64,000 nucleotides of DNA from positions 1-64,000 of the forward strand of contig CATQHX010000020.1 of assembly GCA_958296065.1 (NCBI GenBank), written 5' to 3'. Below the pieces are notes generated by a model, which made no database searches, was not told the DNA's origin, and was given only the letters and a program-made list of their open reading frames with translations. This DNA is from Vicinamibacterales bacterium (lineage in GTDB: Bacteria > Acidobacteriota > Vicinamibacteria > Vicinamibacterales > UBA8438). A program made the position numbers and the translations under genes. The first letter of the stretch is position 1; every line of letters begins with the position of its first letter. Below are positions 1 through 8,428 of this stretch, piece after piece.

Positions 1-1654
1 GGAACAGGAACTCCGGGTCGACAAGCAGTCGCTCGAGCGCCATGCGGATGCCGGCCTCGAAGCCTTCCGCCTGCCGGCCCGTGCGGTAGAACGCAAGCAG
101 CGGGGCGATGTCGCCATCGTCGACCGGACGGCGCCAGGCCCGGCGGGCCAGGGTGGCCAGGATCGTTCGCGCGCAGGCTTCCTGCGCGGCGCGAGCGCCC
201 TGACCGCCGCGCCGCGCCCCGGGTGCGGGGCCCGCCGTCCTGCCGGCTGCGCTCGTTCCACCCGCGAGAATCGCCCGGCCGTCGGGACTCGTCCCTCCCG
301 CGAGGTCCGCCGCCCCTCCGCGACCGGGGCCGGGAACCGCGCCGGGGCCGGAGCCGCCGCCGGGACGGCAGACGAAGATGCGGGCCCGGCTCGCCGTCTC
401 TCCCGGCCCGCTGGCGGCGTACGGCCCGTCGATGGCGACGCTCTCCACGCCCGGTCCTTCCGGCCGCGGCGACGTGTCGGTGGTCTCGGTGACCGTGGCG
501 CCGTACTCCCGCAACGGCGGCTGCAGCACGCCTTCCTGCTCCCACGACTTGCCGACGAACGACACCCCGACGATCCGCGTGCCGGCGCGCACCGGCACGC
601 GGACGGCCAGATCCGCGTCGGCCCCGGTGCGGTAGTCGTCCCAGTCCTGGCTCGGAAACTCCGACGCGCCGGCGGCGACGAACGTCCCGGAGAAAGTGAC
701 GGGAGCCGGCTTCCCCGGCGCCGCGCCGCCGACCGCGAAGCGCGCGACGCGCCGGCCGTCGATCCGCAGGTCGAGTTCGTGGACCTCGTCGAGGTTCACG
801 ATGTACTCGTAGACGCTGCGCTTCAGCCGGATCGTGACCAGGTACTCGCCGTCGAGGGGAAAGCGGTGGCGGACCGCGAGGCCGGCGCGCGACCCGAACG
901 GCAGGTCCTCGCTCATCCGGTCGTTCTGGGCCATCGTGATCGGGATGCCGTAGACCTGCGACGTGAAGCCGGGCCCGATCGTCGGGTCGCCGACCGCGAG
1001 GCGGCTGATGCGCCGCGCCGCCGACAGGTAGCGCTCCATCAGCACGGGAGAGAGCGCCAGAGTGCCCGCGAGGTTGTCGAACCCGTGGCCGGTGTCGTCG
1101 GCCGGCAGCAGCGCGGCGGCGTCGACCTCGAGGGCCAGGAGGTCGCGCACGGCGTTCGCGTACTCGGCCCGGTTCAGGCGGTGCGTAGGCACCCGTCCCG
1201 GCTCGATGCTGGCCGCGGCGGCGCGGTCCAGCTCGCCCTCCAGCCACTCGCGAAGGCCGTCGTAAGCCTCGCGGTCCGGGCGCGGCCGGCCGGCCGGGGG
1301 CATCATGCCGCCGCGCAGCTTCAGGACGACCTGCTCCCATATCGCCGGCGCGTCGCCGACGCGGGAGACGTCGAACGAGTCGAGCGCGAGTCCGCCGGTC
1401 CGCAGCCGTTCGTTGTGGCAGGTCACGCAGTAGCGATCGACCAGCGCACGTTGGGTCGCCGCGGCAGATGTCGACTGCCCGCGCGCCGACGCACCAGACC
1501 CGGTGGCCACCGCGAGTCCCGGCTGGGCCGCGCCCCCATGGGCTCCTTCGGCCCCGGCCTCGGGGTACGTCTCCTCGGCATGGACGTTCAAGAACCCGGC
1601 ACTCGCGAGAGCCGTGATCAGGCAGACTGCGGCCGACCGCCTCATGACCGCCAT
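1..1654 (-). CDS. DUF1592/DUF1587-type secreted cytochrome protein (3' part outside window)
   Basis: The reading frame is open on the minus strand from ATG at 1654 to the window edge (about 551 codons) and is cut before its C-terminal DUF1588 and DUF1585 parts. It starts with a signal peptide, then a c-type haem motif DRYCVTCHNE, a DUF1587-like stretch (THRLNRAEYANAVRDLL), a carbohydrate-binding-like middle, a DUF1595-like stretch (ILATLARRAWRRPV) and the start of DUF1592 (LERLLVDPEFLF). Two complete paralogues lie at 8425-10950 and 38645-41131. Unlike them it carries a Gly/Ala/Pro-rich linker of about 55 residues between RIFVCRP and EACART. The family is known from Planctomycetes, Verrucomicrobia and Acidobacteria; its reaction is unknown. 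By analogy a DUF1552 gene should follow beyond the left edge. Confidence 0.88.
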   Translation of the reverse strand, partial: MAVMRRSAAVCLITALASAGFLNVHAEETYPEAGAEGAHGGAAQPGLAVATGSGASARGQSTSAAATQRALVDRYCVTCHNERLRTGGLALDSFDVSRVGDAPAIWEQVVLKLRGGMMPPAGRPRPDREAYDGLREWLEGELDRAAAASIEPGRVPTHRLNRAEYANAVRDLLALEVDAAALLPADDTGHGFDNLAGTLALSPVLMERYLSAARRISRLAVGDPTIGPGFTSQVYGIPITMAQNDRMSEDLPFGSRAGLAVRHRFPLDGEYLVTIRLKRSVYEYIVNLDEVHELDLRIDGRRVARFAVGGAAPGKPAPVTFSGTFVAAGASEFPSQDWDDYRTGADADLAVRVPVRAGTRIVGVSFVGKSWEQEGVLQPPLREYGATVTETTDTSPRPEGPGVESVAIDGPYAASGPGETASRARIFVCRPGGGSGPGAVPGPGRGGAADLAGGTSPDGRAILAGGTSAAGRTAGPAPGARRGGQGARAAQEACARTILATLARRAWRRPVDDGDIAPLLAFYRTGRQAEGFEAGIRMALERLLVDPEFLF

Positions 1655-1813
1655 CTTACACCCCGCTCCGGAAACGCCGACGGTATCGATGCCGACCACG
1701 ATGACACGTACTACGGGGAGTTCGGACAGCAATGGTGACGACGGAACTCGTTGCGGCACCGCCCCCGAAGCCGGTGCGCAGCCCGTGCGGGCCGGCCGTA
1801 GAATGACATCGAT

Positions 1814-2461
1814 ATGCACATCCATCGCCGCCGCAACAGCGCCGCCGCGCTGACCATCGTGCTGCTCACCATCCTCCCGCTCGCCGCATCGCTCGCCGCC
1901 CAGGGTCGCGGTGCGCAGCCCGTCCCCCAGGTGGCTCCCAGCGGCCGGGTGACGACGAGCGTGACGTTCGACGGGCGCGTGCTGCCCGACGGCGGGTGGT
2001 TCACCTATACTCCGTCCCACTCGGGTCCCTCACGCATCACCATCGACTACGGACAGCCGCACGCGCGGGGCCGCGAGATCTTCGGCGGGCTGGTCCCGTA
2101 CGGCGAGGTGTGGCGCCTGGGAGCGAACTGGGCCACGCGGCTGACGCTCGACTTCGACGTCCGCTTCGGTGAGCTCGACGTGCCGCGCGGCGAGTACACG
2201 CTCTTCATGCTCCCGCGCGAGCACGGCGGCGAGCTGATCGTCAGCCGCCAGACCCGGCAGTGGGGCACGGACTACGACCCTTCCTTCGACTTCGGAAGGA
2301 CGCCCATCGATCGGCGACCGCTGGAAGGGACGGTCCGCAGCCTGGCGGTCACGCTGGAACCGGACCTGCCGGCGGAAGAAGGAGCCGCTCCCTCCGGGAT
2401 GCTCCGTATTACCTGGGGCGAGGCCGAGTACTTCACCGCTTGGCGGATGCTCTGGCCTTGA
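1814..2461 (+). CDS. DUF2911 domain secreted protein
   Basis: A 215-residue protein with a clear signal peptide (basic start, hydrophobic residues about 12-30, cleavage near AAQG). The mature part matches the DUF2911 pattern: a strand-rich domain with RITIDYGQPHARGREIFGGL, VPYGEVWRLGANWATRL, and GEYTLFMLPREHGGELIVSR. DUF2911 proteins are common, exported and of unknown function in Acidobacteria and Bacteroidetes. It stands alone between the divergent DUF1592 gene and the propeller gene at 2619; no operon partner is obvious. Family assignment is from remembered motifs, function is not known. Confidence 0.85.
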   Translation: MHIHRRRNSAAALTIVLLTILPLAASLAAQGRGAQPVPQVAPSGRVTTSVTFDGRVLPDGGWFTYTPSHSGPSRITIDYGQPHARGREIFGGLVPYGEVWRLGANWATRLTLDFDVRFGELDVPRGEYTLFMLPREHGGELIVSRQTRQWGTDYDPSFDFGRTPIDRRPLEGTVRSLAVTLEPDLPAEEGAAPSGMLRITWGEAEYFTAWRMLWP

Positions 2462-2618
2462 GTACCGAGGTACCGTGCGGGCCGGGCAGTCAGGTACCGA
2501 GCAACCGCGCGGGCCTGGCGGCGGTGCAGGTTGCCCACGGCGGATGCCGCTTGAGCATCGAGTCGAAGTGCACTACGCTGCCCATCACTGACACGCAGCC
2601 CAACAGGGGGAGGTTCCC

Positions 2619-4397
2619 ATGCGCATCGAGGTGACGGCTCGGCATCGAACCGGTCTGGCGGCGCTGACGATGGCGGCGGCCCTGCTCGTCGGCGCGGGTG
2701 CCTTGCCCGGCAGCCTCGCACTCGCCCAGGACACGGAATCCACCGGCGTGATCGCCGGCAGCGTGACGGCCGACCGCGGGGAGGTGCGCGCCCTGCGCGT
2801 CAAGGCGCACGACACCGCCCATCGCATCGCCTACACCGTCTACACGCAGAACGGCCGCTACCGGATCCTCAACCTGCCGCCGAGCACCTACGACGTCAGC
2901 GTCGTCGAGGAGGCGTTCGAATCGCCGACCGCGACGGTCGAGGTGAGCGCGGACGCGACGACGACGGTCGACATCGCGCTGACGGCGCTCGGCGCCGGAC
3001 CGGAGCAGGGCGCCGCGGCGCGCGGCGCTTCGGCCCAGCGCAACTACGGCGGCGGAGCGGCGGACGATCGGGCCGTTGAGATCGTCGACTTCGATAGCCT
3101 CTACCCACCCCACCCGGCCCGCGACGTCATGCTGCGCTCCTGCTTCGGGTGCCACGGCCCGGCCGGCTTCCACCGCCGGGGGCCGCGCAACGAGCGGGGA
3201 TGGCGCCGGGCGGTCGACCGGATGTTCGACGTCGACGGCCGCGTGGCGAACATGGCCCCCGGGGTGCCGCAAATAACGCACGACCTCGTGTCGGTCGAGG
3301 AGAAGGAGCTGATCATCCAGTACCTGACCGACAACTTCGGACCGGGATCGGCGCCGCGCGACCTCGAGCTCGACCCGCTGGTCCGCGACGAGCAGGCGCT
3401 CTCCGAGGCGGTCTACATCGAGTACGAGCTGAAGCGCGGACCGCAACGGCTGCTCTCGAACGGCGCGCCGCCCCGCGGCAGCATCCACAGCGTCTTCGCG
3501 AGCCGCGCCGAGCCGGGGGTCATCTGGGTGTCGGGCAACGGCTCGAACTCCATCATCCGCATGGACAGCCGGGATCCGGACTTCGAGACCCGCACCGACG
3601 AGTTGTGGATCGAGAACCCGGAGAACATCAACGTCACGCCGCACGGCATCGTCGAGTATCGCGGCCGCGTCTACTGGGTCGAGCTGACCGGCGACCACTT
3701 CGGCGAGCTGGACCCGGCCACCGGCGAGATGAAGCGCTACCCGCTGCCGACCAAGGGCGCCGGGCCGCACAGCGTCTGGGTCGATTCCCGCGGCAGCTTC
3801 TGGTACACCTACTTCGCCTCGGCCGGCCGCATCGGCCGCTTCGACCTCGCCGCCGAGGACTTCACCGAGTGGGAGCCCCTGTCCGGGTTCAGCGGCTACG
3901 GGATCGTCGTCGACCGGCAGGACCGCGTCTGGGCGGTCGGCCTGCACACGCCGGCCATCTACATGTACAACCAGGAGACGGCCGCGTGGCGGTCGTACCC
4001 GCTGGCCAACCCGGCGCGGCGCCCCGCCATCGACGCCAACGGCAAGATCTGGGCGGCGCACTACTTCGGCAACGCCATCTCGAAGATCGACCCGGTCACG
4101 TCGACCGTCACGGAGTACACGCTGCCGCTCAAGGACGGCAACCCCTACGACGTCTGGCCGGACGACGATGACAACCTGTGGGTCGAGAACGGCATCTACA
4201 ACTCGCTGGTCCGCTTCGACCAGAAGACCAGCGAGTTCACCTACTTCCCGTTCCCGGAGCTGCGGGCGCACACACCGAAGCTCGACCGCGACGCGGAGGG
4301 CACGCTCTGGTTCACGCTGCGGGGGCCGTCCGGACCCGGCGTGGCGGCGCTCAAGCCGCACGGCAACGTCCCGGCGGAGACGAACGCCGGCCAGTAA
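2619..4397 (+). CDS. Secreted Vgb-like beta-propeller with CarboxypepD_reg and haem domains
   Basis: 592 residues. The start is supported by GGGGAGG five bases before ATG. Order of parts: signal peptide 1-35; a CarboxypepD_reg-type beta-sandwich about 45-125 (GVIAGSVTADRG, YRILNLPPSTYDV); a linker; a c-type cytochrome region with CFGCH at about 174-178 followed by a helical segment; then a six-bladed propeller from about 285 to the end with repeated HSVWVDSRGSFW, GIVVDRQDRVW, DANGKIWAA units, as in virginiamycin B lyase (streptogramin lyase) family proteins. The Vgb resemblance is structural; a haem-bearing exported protein is more likely a carbon or redox enzyme or a sensor than an antibiotic lyase. 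Substrate unknown. A perfect hairpin follows the stop at once. Confidence 0.85.
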   Translation: MRIEVTARHRTGLAALTMAAALLVGAGALPGSLALAQDTESTGVIAGSVTADRGEVRALRVKAHDTAHRIAYTVYTQNGRYRILNLPPSTYDVSVVEEAFESPTATVEVSADATTTVDIALTALGAGPEQGAAARGASAQRNYGGGAADDRAVEIVDFDSLYPPHPARDVMLRSCFGCHGPAGFHRRGPRNERGWRRAVDRMFDVDGRVANMAPGVPQITHDLVSVEEKELIIQYLTDNFGPGSAPRDLELDPLVRDEQALSEAVYIEYELKRGPQRLLSNGAPPRGSIHSVFASRAEPGVIWVSGNGSNSIIRMDSRDPDFETRTDELWIENPENINVTPHGIVEYRGRVYWVELTGDHFGELDPATGEMKRYPLPTKGAGPHSVWVDSRGSFWYTYFASAGRIGRFDLAAEDFTEWEPLSGFSGYGIVVDRQDRVWAVGLHTPAIYMYNQETAAWRSYPLANPARRPAIDANGKIWAAHYFGNAISKIDPVTSTVTEYTLPLKDGNPYDVWPDDDDNLWVENGIYNSLVRFDQKTSEFTYFPFPELRAHTPKLDRDAEGTLWFTLRGPSGPGVAALKPHGNVPAETNAGQ

Positions 4398-4401
4398 TCC
4401 G

Positions 4402-4456
4402 CCACTGCGTGGCTGGAAATCAACCACGCAGTGGGCGATTTTCAGCCACGCAGTGG
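4402..4456 (+). terminator. Hairpin with two alternative 3' arms, probable terminator
   Basis: Five bases after the propeller gene's stop, CCACTGCGTGG (4402-4412) is the exact reverse complement of CCACGCAGTGG at 4424-4434 and again at 4446-4456. The first pairing is followed by GCGATTTT. The outer 20 bases at 4402-4421 and 4437-4456 are inverted repeats with one mismatch. This can act as an intrinsic terminator, or it is an extragenic palindromic repeat. Confidence 0.55.
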
Positions 4457-4643
4457 ATAGTATCCCAGTCGCGTGCACGGTCGACATGCGACTGCCGCCC
4501 GTTCGGGCGGAACCTGTTCGCGCTGCCCATCTCCCAGCTCTGGGCCTGAAGCCCGGTCGCGGTTCTTCCGAGCACAGTCGTGTCTTCCCGGAGGGCGTCC
4601 GGCCCGCCAGGCTCGGAACGGACGACAGATATAGACTCTCCAT

Positions 4644-4829
4644 GTGGCGCAAGGCACCCAGGTTATCGTCGATCCGGTCATCGAGGTCTACAAGAAGGAC
4701 ATCGATCGGAGCCTGCTGCGCGAGAACCTGAGGCTCAGTGTGGAGGATCGGCTGCGCCAGTTGATGGAGCTGCAGCGGTTCGCCGAAGAGCTGCAGCGCG
4801 CCGGACGTGCGGCGCGGCACGCATCGTGA
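4644..4829 (+). CDS. Small helical protein paired with nucleotidyltransferase
   Basis: A 61-residue protein starting at GTG. It is unrecognised, mostly helical by composition, with charged segments VYKKDIDRSLLRENLRL and SVEDRLRQLMELQRFAEEL. Its TGA overlaps the GTG start of the nucleotidyltransferase gene (GTGA, 4826-4829), so the two are very likely translationally coupled. A similar arrangement, a short charged helical protein overlapping a nucleotidyltransferase, recurs at 54847-55068/54314-54871. The layout resembles toxin-antitoxin or MNT-type pairs, but no toxin activity can be read from the sequence. Confidence 0.7.
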   Translation: MAQGTQVIVDPVIEVYKKDIDRSLLRENLRLSVEDRLRQLMELQRFAEELQRAGRAARHAS

Positions 4830-5308
4830 CCGATTTCGCGACCCTGCTCCGCGTTCTCGCCGATCAGGATGTCGCGTACATACTCGTCGGCGGAGCCGCC
4901 GCCACCGTGCACGGGTCGGCCCGGCTGACCTTGGATATCGATGTCGTCTACCAGCGGACGCCCGACAACCTGGCGCAGCTCGTGAACGCGCTGGCTCCCT
5001 ACGCGCCAGGTCTGCGCGGCGCCCCCGCCGGCCTCCCCTTCCAGTGGAATGCCGAGACGCTCGCCCGCGGGCTCAACTTCACGCTGACGACGACGGTCGG
5101 CGCCATCGACCTGCTCGGAGAAATCGCCGGCGCCGGCACCTACGAACGACTCCTCCCGGATACCGATGAGGTGACTGCATTCGGCGTCACGTGCCGATGC
5201 GTGACGCTCGATCGCCTGATCCATCTCAAGCGGTCCGCCGGCCGCGTCAAGGACTTCGAAGCAATCGCTGAGCTCGAGGCGCTAAGGGACGAGCGCGGCT
5301 CCGGATGA
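4826..5308 (+). CDS. Nucleotidyltransferase-fold protein (MNT-like)
   Basis: 160 residues from GTG at 4826. The N-terminus has the nucleotidyltransferase signature: ILVGGAAATVHGSARLTLDIDVV, that is a GG loop followed by the metal-binding DxD as DID. A later acidic site can be proposed at GAIDLLGEI. The C-terminus (LDRLIHLKRSAGRVKDFEAIAELEAL) is the typical tail of stand-alone nucleotidyltransferases annotated as DUF6036 or AbiEii-like. Coupled to the 61-residue protein upstream. Possible roles are nucleotidylation of RNA or protein in a toxin-antitoxin setting or of a small molecule; the substrate cannot be told. Confidence 0.78.
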   Translation: MTDFATLLRVLADQDVAYILVGGAAATVHGSARLTLDIDVVYQRTPDNLAQLVNALAPYAPGLRGAPAGLPFQWNAETLARGLNFTLTTTVGAIDLLGEIAGAGTYERLLPDTDEVTAFGVTCRCVTLDRLIHLKRSAGRVKDFEAIAELEALRDERGSG

Positions 5309-5327
5309 CACCCGTACCCGTCCCCTG

Positions 5328-6971
5328 CTACTTCGTCACGCCGAGCTGCGCCCTGAACTCCGCCTCGAGCGCGGCCTCCCACGCGACCCGCTCCTCGATC
5401 TGGTCGCGGCGGGTCTGCAGGCAGTCGAAGCAGAGGGTGCCGGGGATGGCGTGGCCCTCGCCGCCGGTGGAGATGCCGCGCGCCTCCATGATCGTGCGGA
5501 GCAGCGCCGCGGTGTGCTTCTGCGCCTTGTAGAAGTCGGAGTAGCTGAAGCCGTCGGCGATGGCGAGCGGCGAGTAGCCGAGATCGGTGCGCGCGTCCAG
5601 GTCGGCGCCCTGCTCCACGAGGTACTCGGCGACGTTGTTCGCGCCGCGGAAGGCGGCGCCGTGCAGGGCGGTCATGCCGCGGTAGTTGGCGGCGTTGATG
5701 TCGTTGCCGTGCTCGAGGCACAGCTTGACGGCCTCCAGAACCTCGTCCTCCTGGCCCGGCAGCGACCCGCCGTCCTCGCCCGGGTTCCAGATGGCGACCC
5801 CGGAAGCGACCATCAGCGGCGTCGTGCCGTCGGCGCTCGGAATCGTGGCGTCGGCGCCCGCGTCGAGCAGCACCCGCATCGCCTCGGTGTCGGTCACCTT
5901 GGCGGCCAGGAAGAAGGGGGTCGCGCCCAGCCGGTTGAGGCGGTTGCGCTGACCGTCCTTCATGCCGTTGACGGTCATTCTCGCGTTGACGTCGCCGCCG
6001 ACGTCGATCATCTTCTTCAGCACGTCGATGCTGTCGATGCGGCCGCTGGGGATGGGCCCCGGGAACCCGAAGCCGGTGTTCATCCGGCGCGTGCGCACGA
6101 GCTGGTGCAGCGCATTCCAGCCGGCCCCGGCCAGGTTCGGATCGGCGCCGCGGTCGAGCAGGTAGTCGGCCAGCTCCCAGTTGGCGTTGGCCACCGCGAC
6201 GACCAGCGCGCTCTGCCCGTCGGACAGGATGTCGTTGACGTCGGCGCCGGCGGCCAGCAATACCTGCACCGCGTCGATGTGCCCGCTGCGGACCGCGAAC
6301 AGCAGGGCCGTGAAACCGGTGGGCGGGGGCGCGTAGAACAGGCGGTTGCCGTTCGGCGGCCGCTCGACCGTCTCGGTCTTCGCGTGGACGTCGGCGCCCA
6401 GCTCGGCCAGCGCGTGCACGGCGTCGGCGTTGTTGCGGGCGGCGGCCCACATCAGCGCGGTCTGGCCCCGGAAGCCGTCGCGCAGGTTCGGGTCGGCGCC
6501 GCGCACGAGCAGCACCCGAATGGCCCCCGCGTTGCCCGTGCGCGCGGCGGTCATCAGGACGGTCTCGCCCTCGGGCAGCGCGGCGTTCGGATGGGCCCCG
6601 GCCTCGAGCAGCGCCTCGAGGATCTCCGGGTTGCCGTTCTCGGCCGCCAGCGAAATGGGCTGCACACCGTAGCGGTTGACAGCCGAGACGTCGGCCCCGG
6701 CCTCGAGCAGCAGGCCTACCAACCCGGCATCGTTCCTGTGCACCGCCCAGTGCAGCGCGGTGGCGCCGTCCGGCGCCGCCTCGTTTACGTCGGCGCCCCG
6801 CTCGACCAGGGACCGCACGGTCTCGACGTCGGCCGCCTTGACCGCCGCCATGAGCGGCGCGTCCCGCCGCGCGGCGGCTTCCGCCGTGACAGCGGGGCCC
6901 AGCACCGTGAATAGCACCCCAACCGCCACCAATACTGTCAGCGCGTGCAATGTCTTCCTGATCATGGTCAT
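5328..6971 (-). CDS. Exported ankyrin-repeat protein next to DUF1552/DUF1592 pair
   Basis: 547 residues from ATG at 6971, chosen because GAGAGG lies just upstream and the next residues (MTMIRKTLHALTVLVAVGVLF) form a signal peptide; the frame is open further upstream. At least nine ankyrin repeats follow (for example ADVNEAAPDGATALHWAVHR, GQTALMWAAARNNADAVHAL). The C-terminus carries a CxxC-like CFDC and a charged helix. It lies 113 bases beyond the stop of the DUF1552 gene on the same strand, so it may be the third gene of that unit. A homologue at 41334-42905 sits beside the second DUF1552/DUF1592 pair. Likely a periplasmic binding scaffold; the partner is unknown. Confidence 0.88.
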   Translation of the reverse strand: MTMIRKTLHALTVLVAVGVLFTVLGPAVTAEAAARRDAPLMAAVKAADVETVRSLVERGADVNEAAPDGATALHWAVHRNDAGLVGLLLEAGADVSAVNRYGVQPISLAAENGNPEILEALLEAGAHPNAALPEGETVLMTAARTGNAGAIRVLLVRGADPNLRDGFRGQTALMWAAARNNADAVHALAELGADVHAKTETVERPPNGNRLFYAPPPTGFTALLFAVRSGHIDAVQVLLAAGADVNDILSDGQSALVVAVANANWELADYLLDRGADPNLAGAGWNALHQLVRTRRMNTGFGFPGPIPSGRIDSIDVLKKMIDVGGDVNARMTVNGMKDGQRNRLNRLGATPFFLAAKVTDTEAMRVLLDAGADATIPSADGTTPLMVASGVAIWNPGEDGGSLPGQEDEVLEAVKLCLEHGNDINAANYRGMTALHGAAFRGANNVAEYLVEQGADLDARTDLGYSPLAIADGFSYSDFYKAQKHTAALLRTIMEARGISTGGEGHAIPGTLCFDCLQTRRDQIEERVAWEAALEAEFRAQLGVTK

Positions 6972-7084
6972 GACCGCAGCCTCTCGACTCCCGAAACGCC
7001 GCTTGCCCAATCGCACCCTGCCACGCCGCGCGCCGCCGGGAAAGAGCCGGGGACGCACGACCCGAGACCCCGCAAGAACTGTCG

Positions 7085-8428
7085 CTACACCCCCGTCAGC
7101 GGTCCGGTGCTGTCGGAGATGCTGTCGACCTTCACGCCGACCTTCTCGAGCAGGGTCAGCCCGAGGTTCATGAACGGCGTGTGCATGTCGTAGACCAGGT
7201 GCCGGTTGCCGGAGAGCTGGCCGCAGCCGCCGCCCATCAGCGTGATCGGCAGGTTGTAGGGCGTGTGCTGGTCGCCGTCGCCCATGCCGGCCCCGTGCAG
7301 CAGGATGGCCTGATCGAGCAGCGTGCCGTCGCCGTCCGGCGTGTTGCGCATCTTCTCGACCAACTTGGCGAAGAGGCCCATCTGGTACTGGCTGATCTTC
7401 GTGTACTGCGCGATGTTGTGCGGGTCCTGCTGGTGGTGCGACACCGTGTGGTGCGCCTCCGGGACGCCGATGTTCGGATAGGTCCGTCCGCTCGTCTCGC
7501 GCGCCATCTGCATGCAGCTCACGCGGGTGATGTCGGCCTGGAAGGCGAGCACCAGCATGTCCTGCAGCAGCCCGACGTGCTCCTCGTAGTCGTCGGGGAC
7601 GCCGGCCGGCTGATCGACCGCCGGCAGCGGCGTCGTGGTGTTGGTCTCCTCGGTGTGCTGGATGCGCCGCTCGATGGCGCGGATCGACTGCAGGTACTCG
7701 TCGACGGTGGCGCGGTCGTGCACGCCAACCTTGCGCTCCAGGCGGTGGATGCTGTCGGTCACCGAGTCGAGGATGCTGCGGTCGGTCTTCATCTGCGCGA
7801 GGCGCGCCTCGACGCTGCCGCCGTCGCCGAACAGGCGCTGGAAGACGACGCGCGGGTCACGCTCGTGAGGCAGCGGGGTCGTCGGGGTGAGCCACGACGT
7901 GGAGTTGCGGTAGGCGCAACTGTAACCGTTCTCGCAGTTGCCGACCTGGTAGTTCGACTCGGTGGTCAGCTCCAGCGAGCGCAGCGCGGTGTCCGCGCCC
8001 AGCTTGTCGGCGGCGTACTGGTCGATGGTCTTGCCGGCCCGGATATCGGCTCCCTCGGTGCGCTTCGGCAGGATGCCGTTGAGCCAGCCGCCGTGCGCCC
8101 GGGTGTGGACGCCGCCGCCCTCGTTGGGACTCACGACGCCGGAGTTGCTCAGGCCGGTCACCACCGTCATGCGATCGCGGTAGGAGGCGAGCGGGCCCAG
8201 CACCGGAGTCAGATCGAAGTCGGACCCGCCGTTCCCCTGCGGATGGAAGTTGTGCGGCAGCATGCCGTTCGGTACGTAGAAGAACGCCAGACGCGGCACG
8301 GGCGCCGTCACCGACCGGGCGGCAGCCGAAAGCGCCGGGACCATGGCGTCGAGCAACGGCAGGGCGACGGTGGCGCCGAGGCCACGCAGCACGGTCCGGC
8401 GAGACAGCGATTTCTGGGTGACGATCAT
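7085..8428 (-). CDS. DUF1552 family exported protein, copy 1
   Basis: 447 residues. The N-terminus MIVTQKSLSRRTVLRGLGAT looks like a Tat signal (SRRTVLRG). The body has the DUF1552 pattern: RLAFFYVPNGMLPHNFHP, VTGLSNSGV, SLELTTES with paired cysteines (NCENGYSCAYRNSTSW), HHTVSHHQQDPHNI, and ILLHGAGMGDGDQHTPYNLPI near the C-terminus. DUF1552 proteins are distantly similar to sulfatase/alkaline phosphatase-like DUF1501 proteins, but the reaction is unknown. The ATG overlaps the stop of the upstream DUF1592 gene by ATGA (8425-8428). A second copy with the same neighbour and overlap is at 37311-38648. Confidence 0.9.
   Translation of the reverse strand: MIVTQKSLSRRTVLRGLGATVALPLLDAMVPALSAAARSVTAPVPRLAFFYVPNGMLPHNFHPQGNGGSDFDLTPVLGPLASYRDRMTVVTGLSNSGVVSPNEGGGVHTRAHGGWLNGILPKRTEGADIRAGKTIDQYAADKLGADTALRSLELTTESNYQVGNCENGYSCAYRNSTSWLTPTTPLPHERDPRVVFQRLFGDGGSVEARLAQMKTDRSILDSVTDSIHRLERKVGVHDRATVDEYLQSIRAIERRIQHTEETNTTTPLPAVDQPAGVPDDYEEHVGLLQDMLVLAFQADITRVSCMQMARETSGRTYPNIGVPEAHHTVSHHQQDPHNIAQYTKISQYQMGLFAKLVEKMRNTPDGDGTLLDQAILLHGAGMGDGDQHTPYNLPITLMGGGCGQLSGNRHLVYDMHTPFMNLGLTLLEKVGVKVDSISDSTGPLTGV

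Noticed and set aside
2490..4820. 776-codon minus-strand frame opposite the propeller gene
   Set aside because: Arg/Val/Asp-rich antisense shadow of the real gene at 2619, typical for GC-rich DNA.
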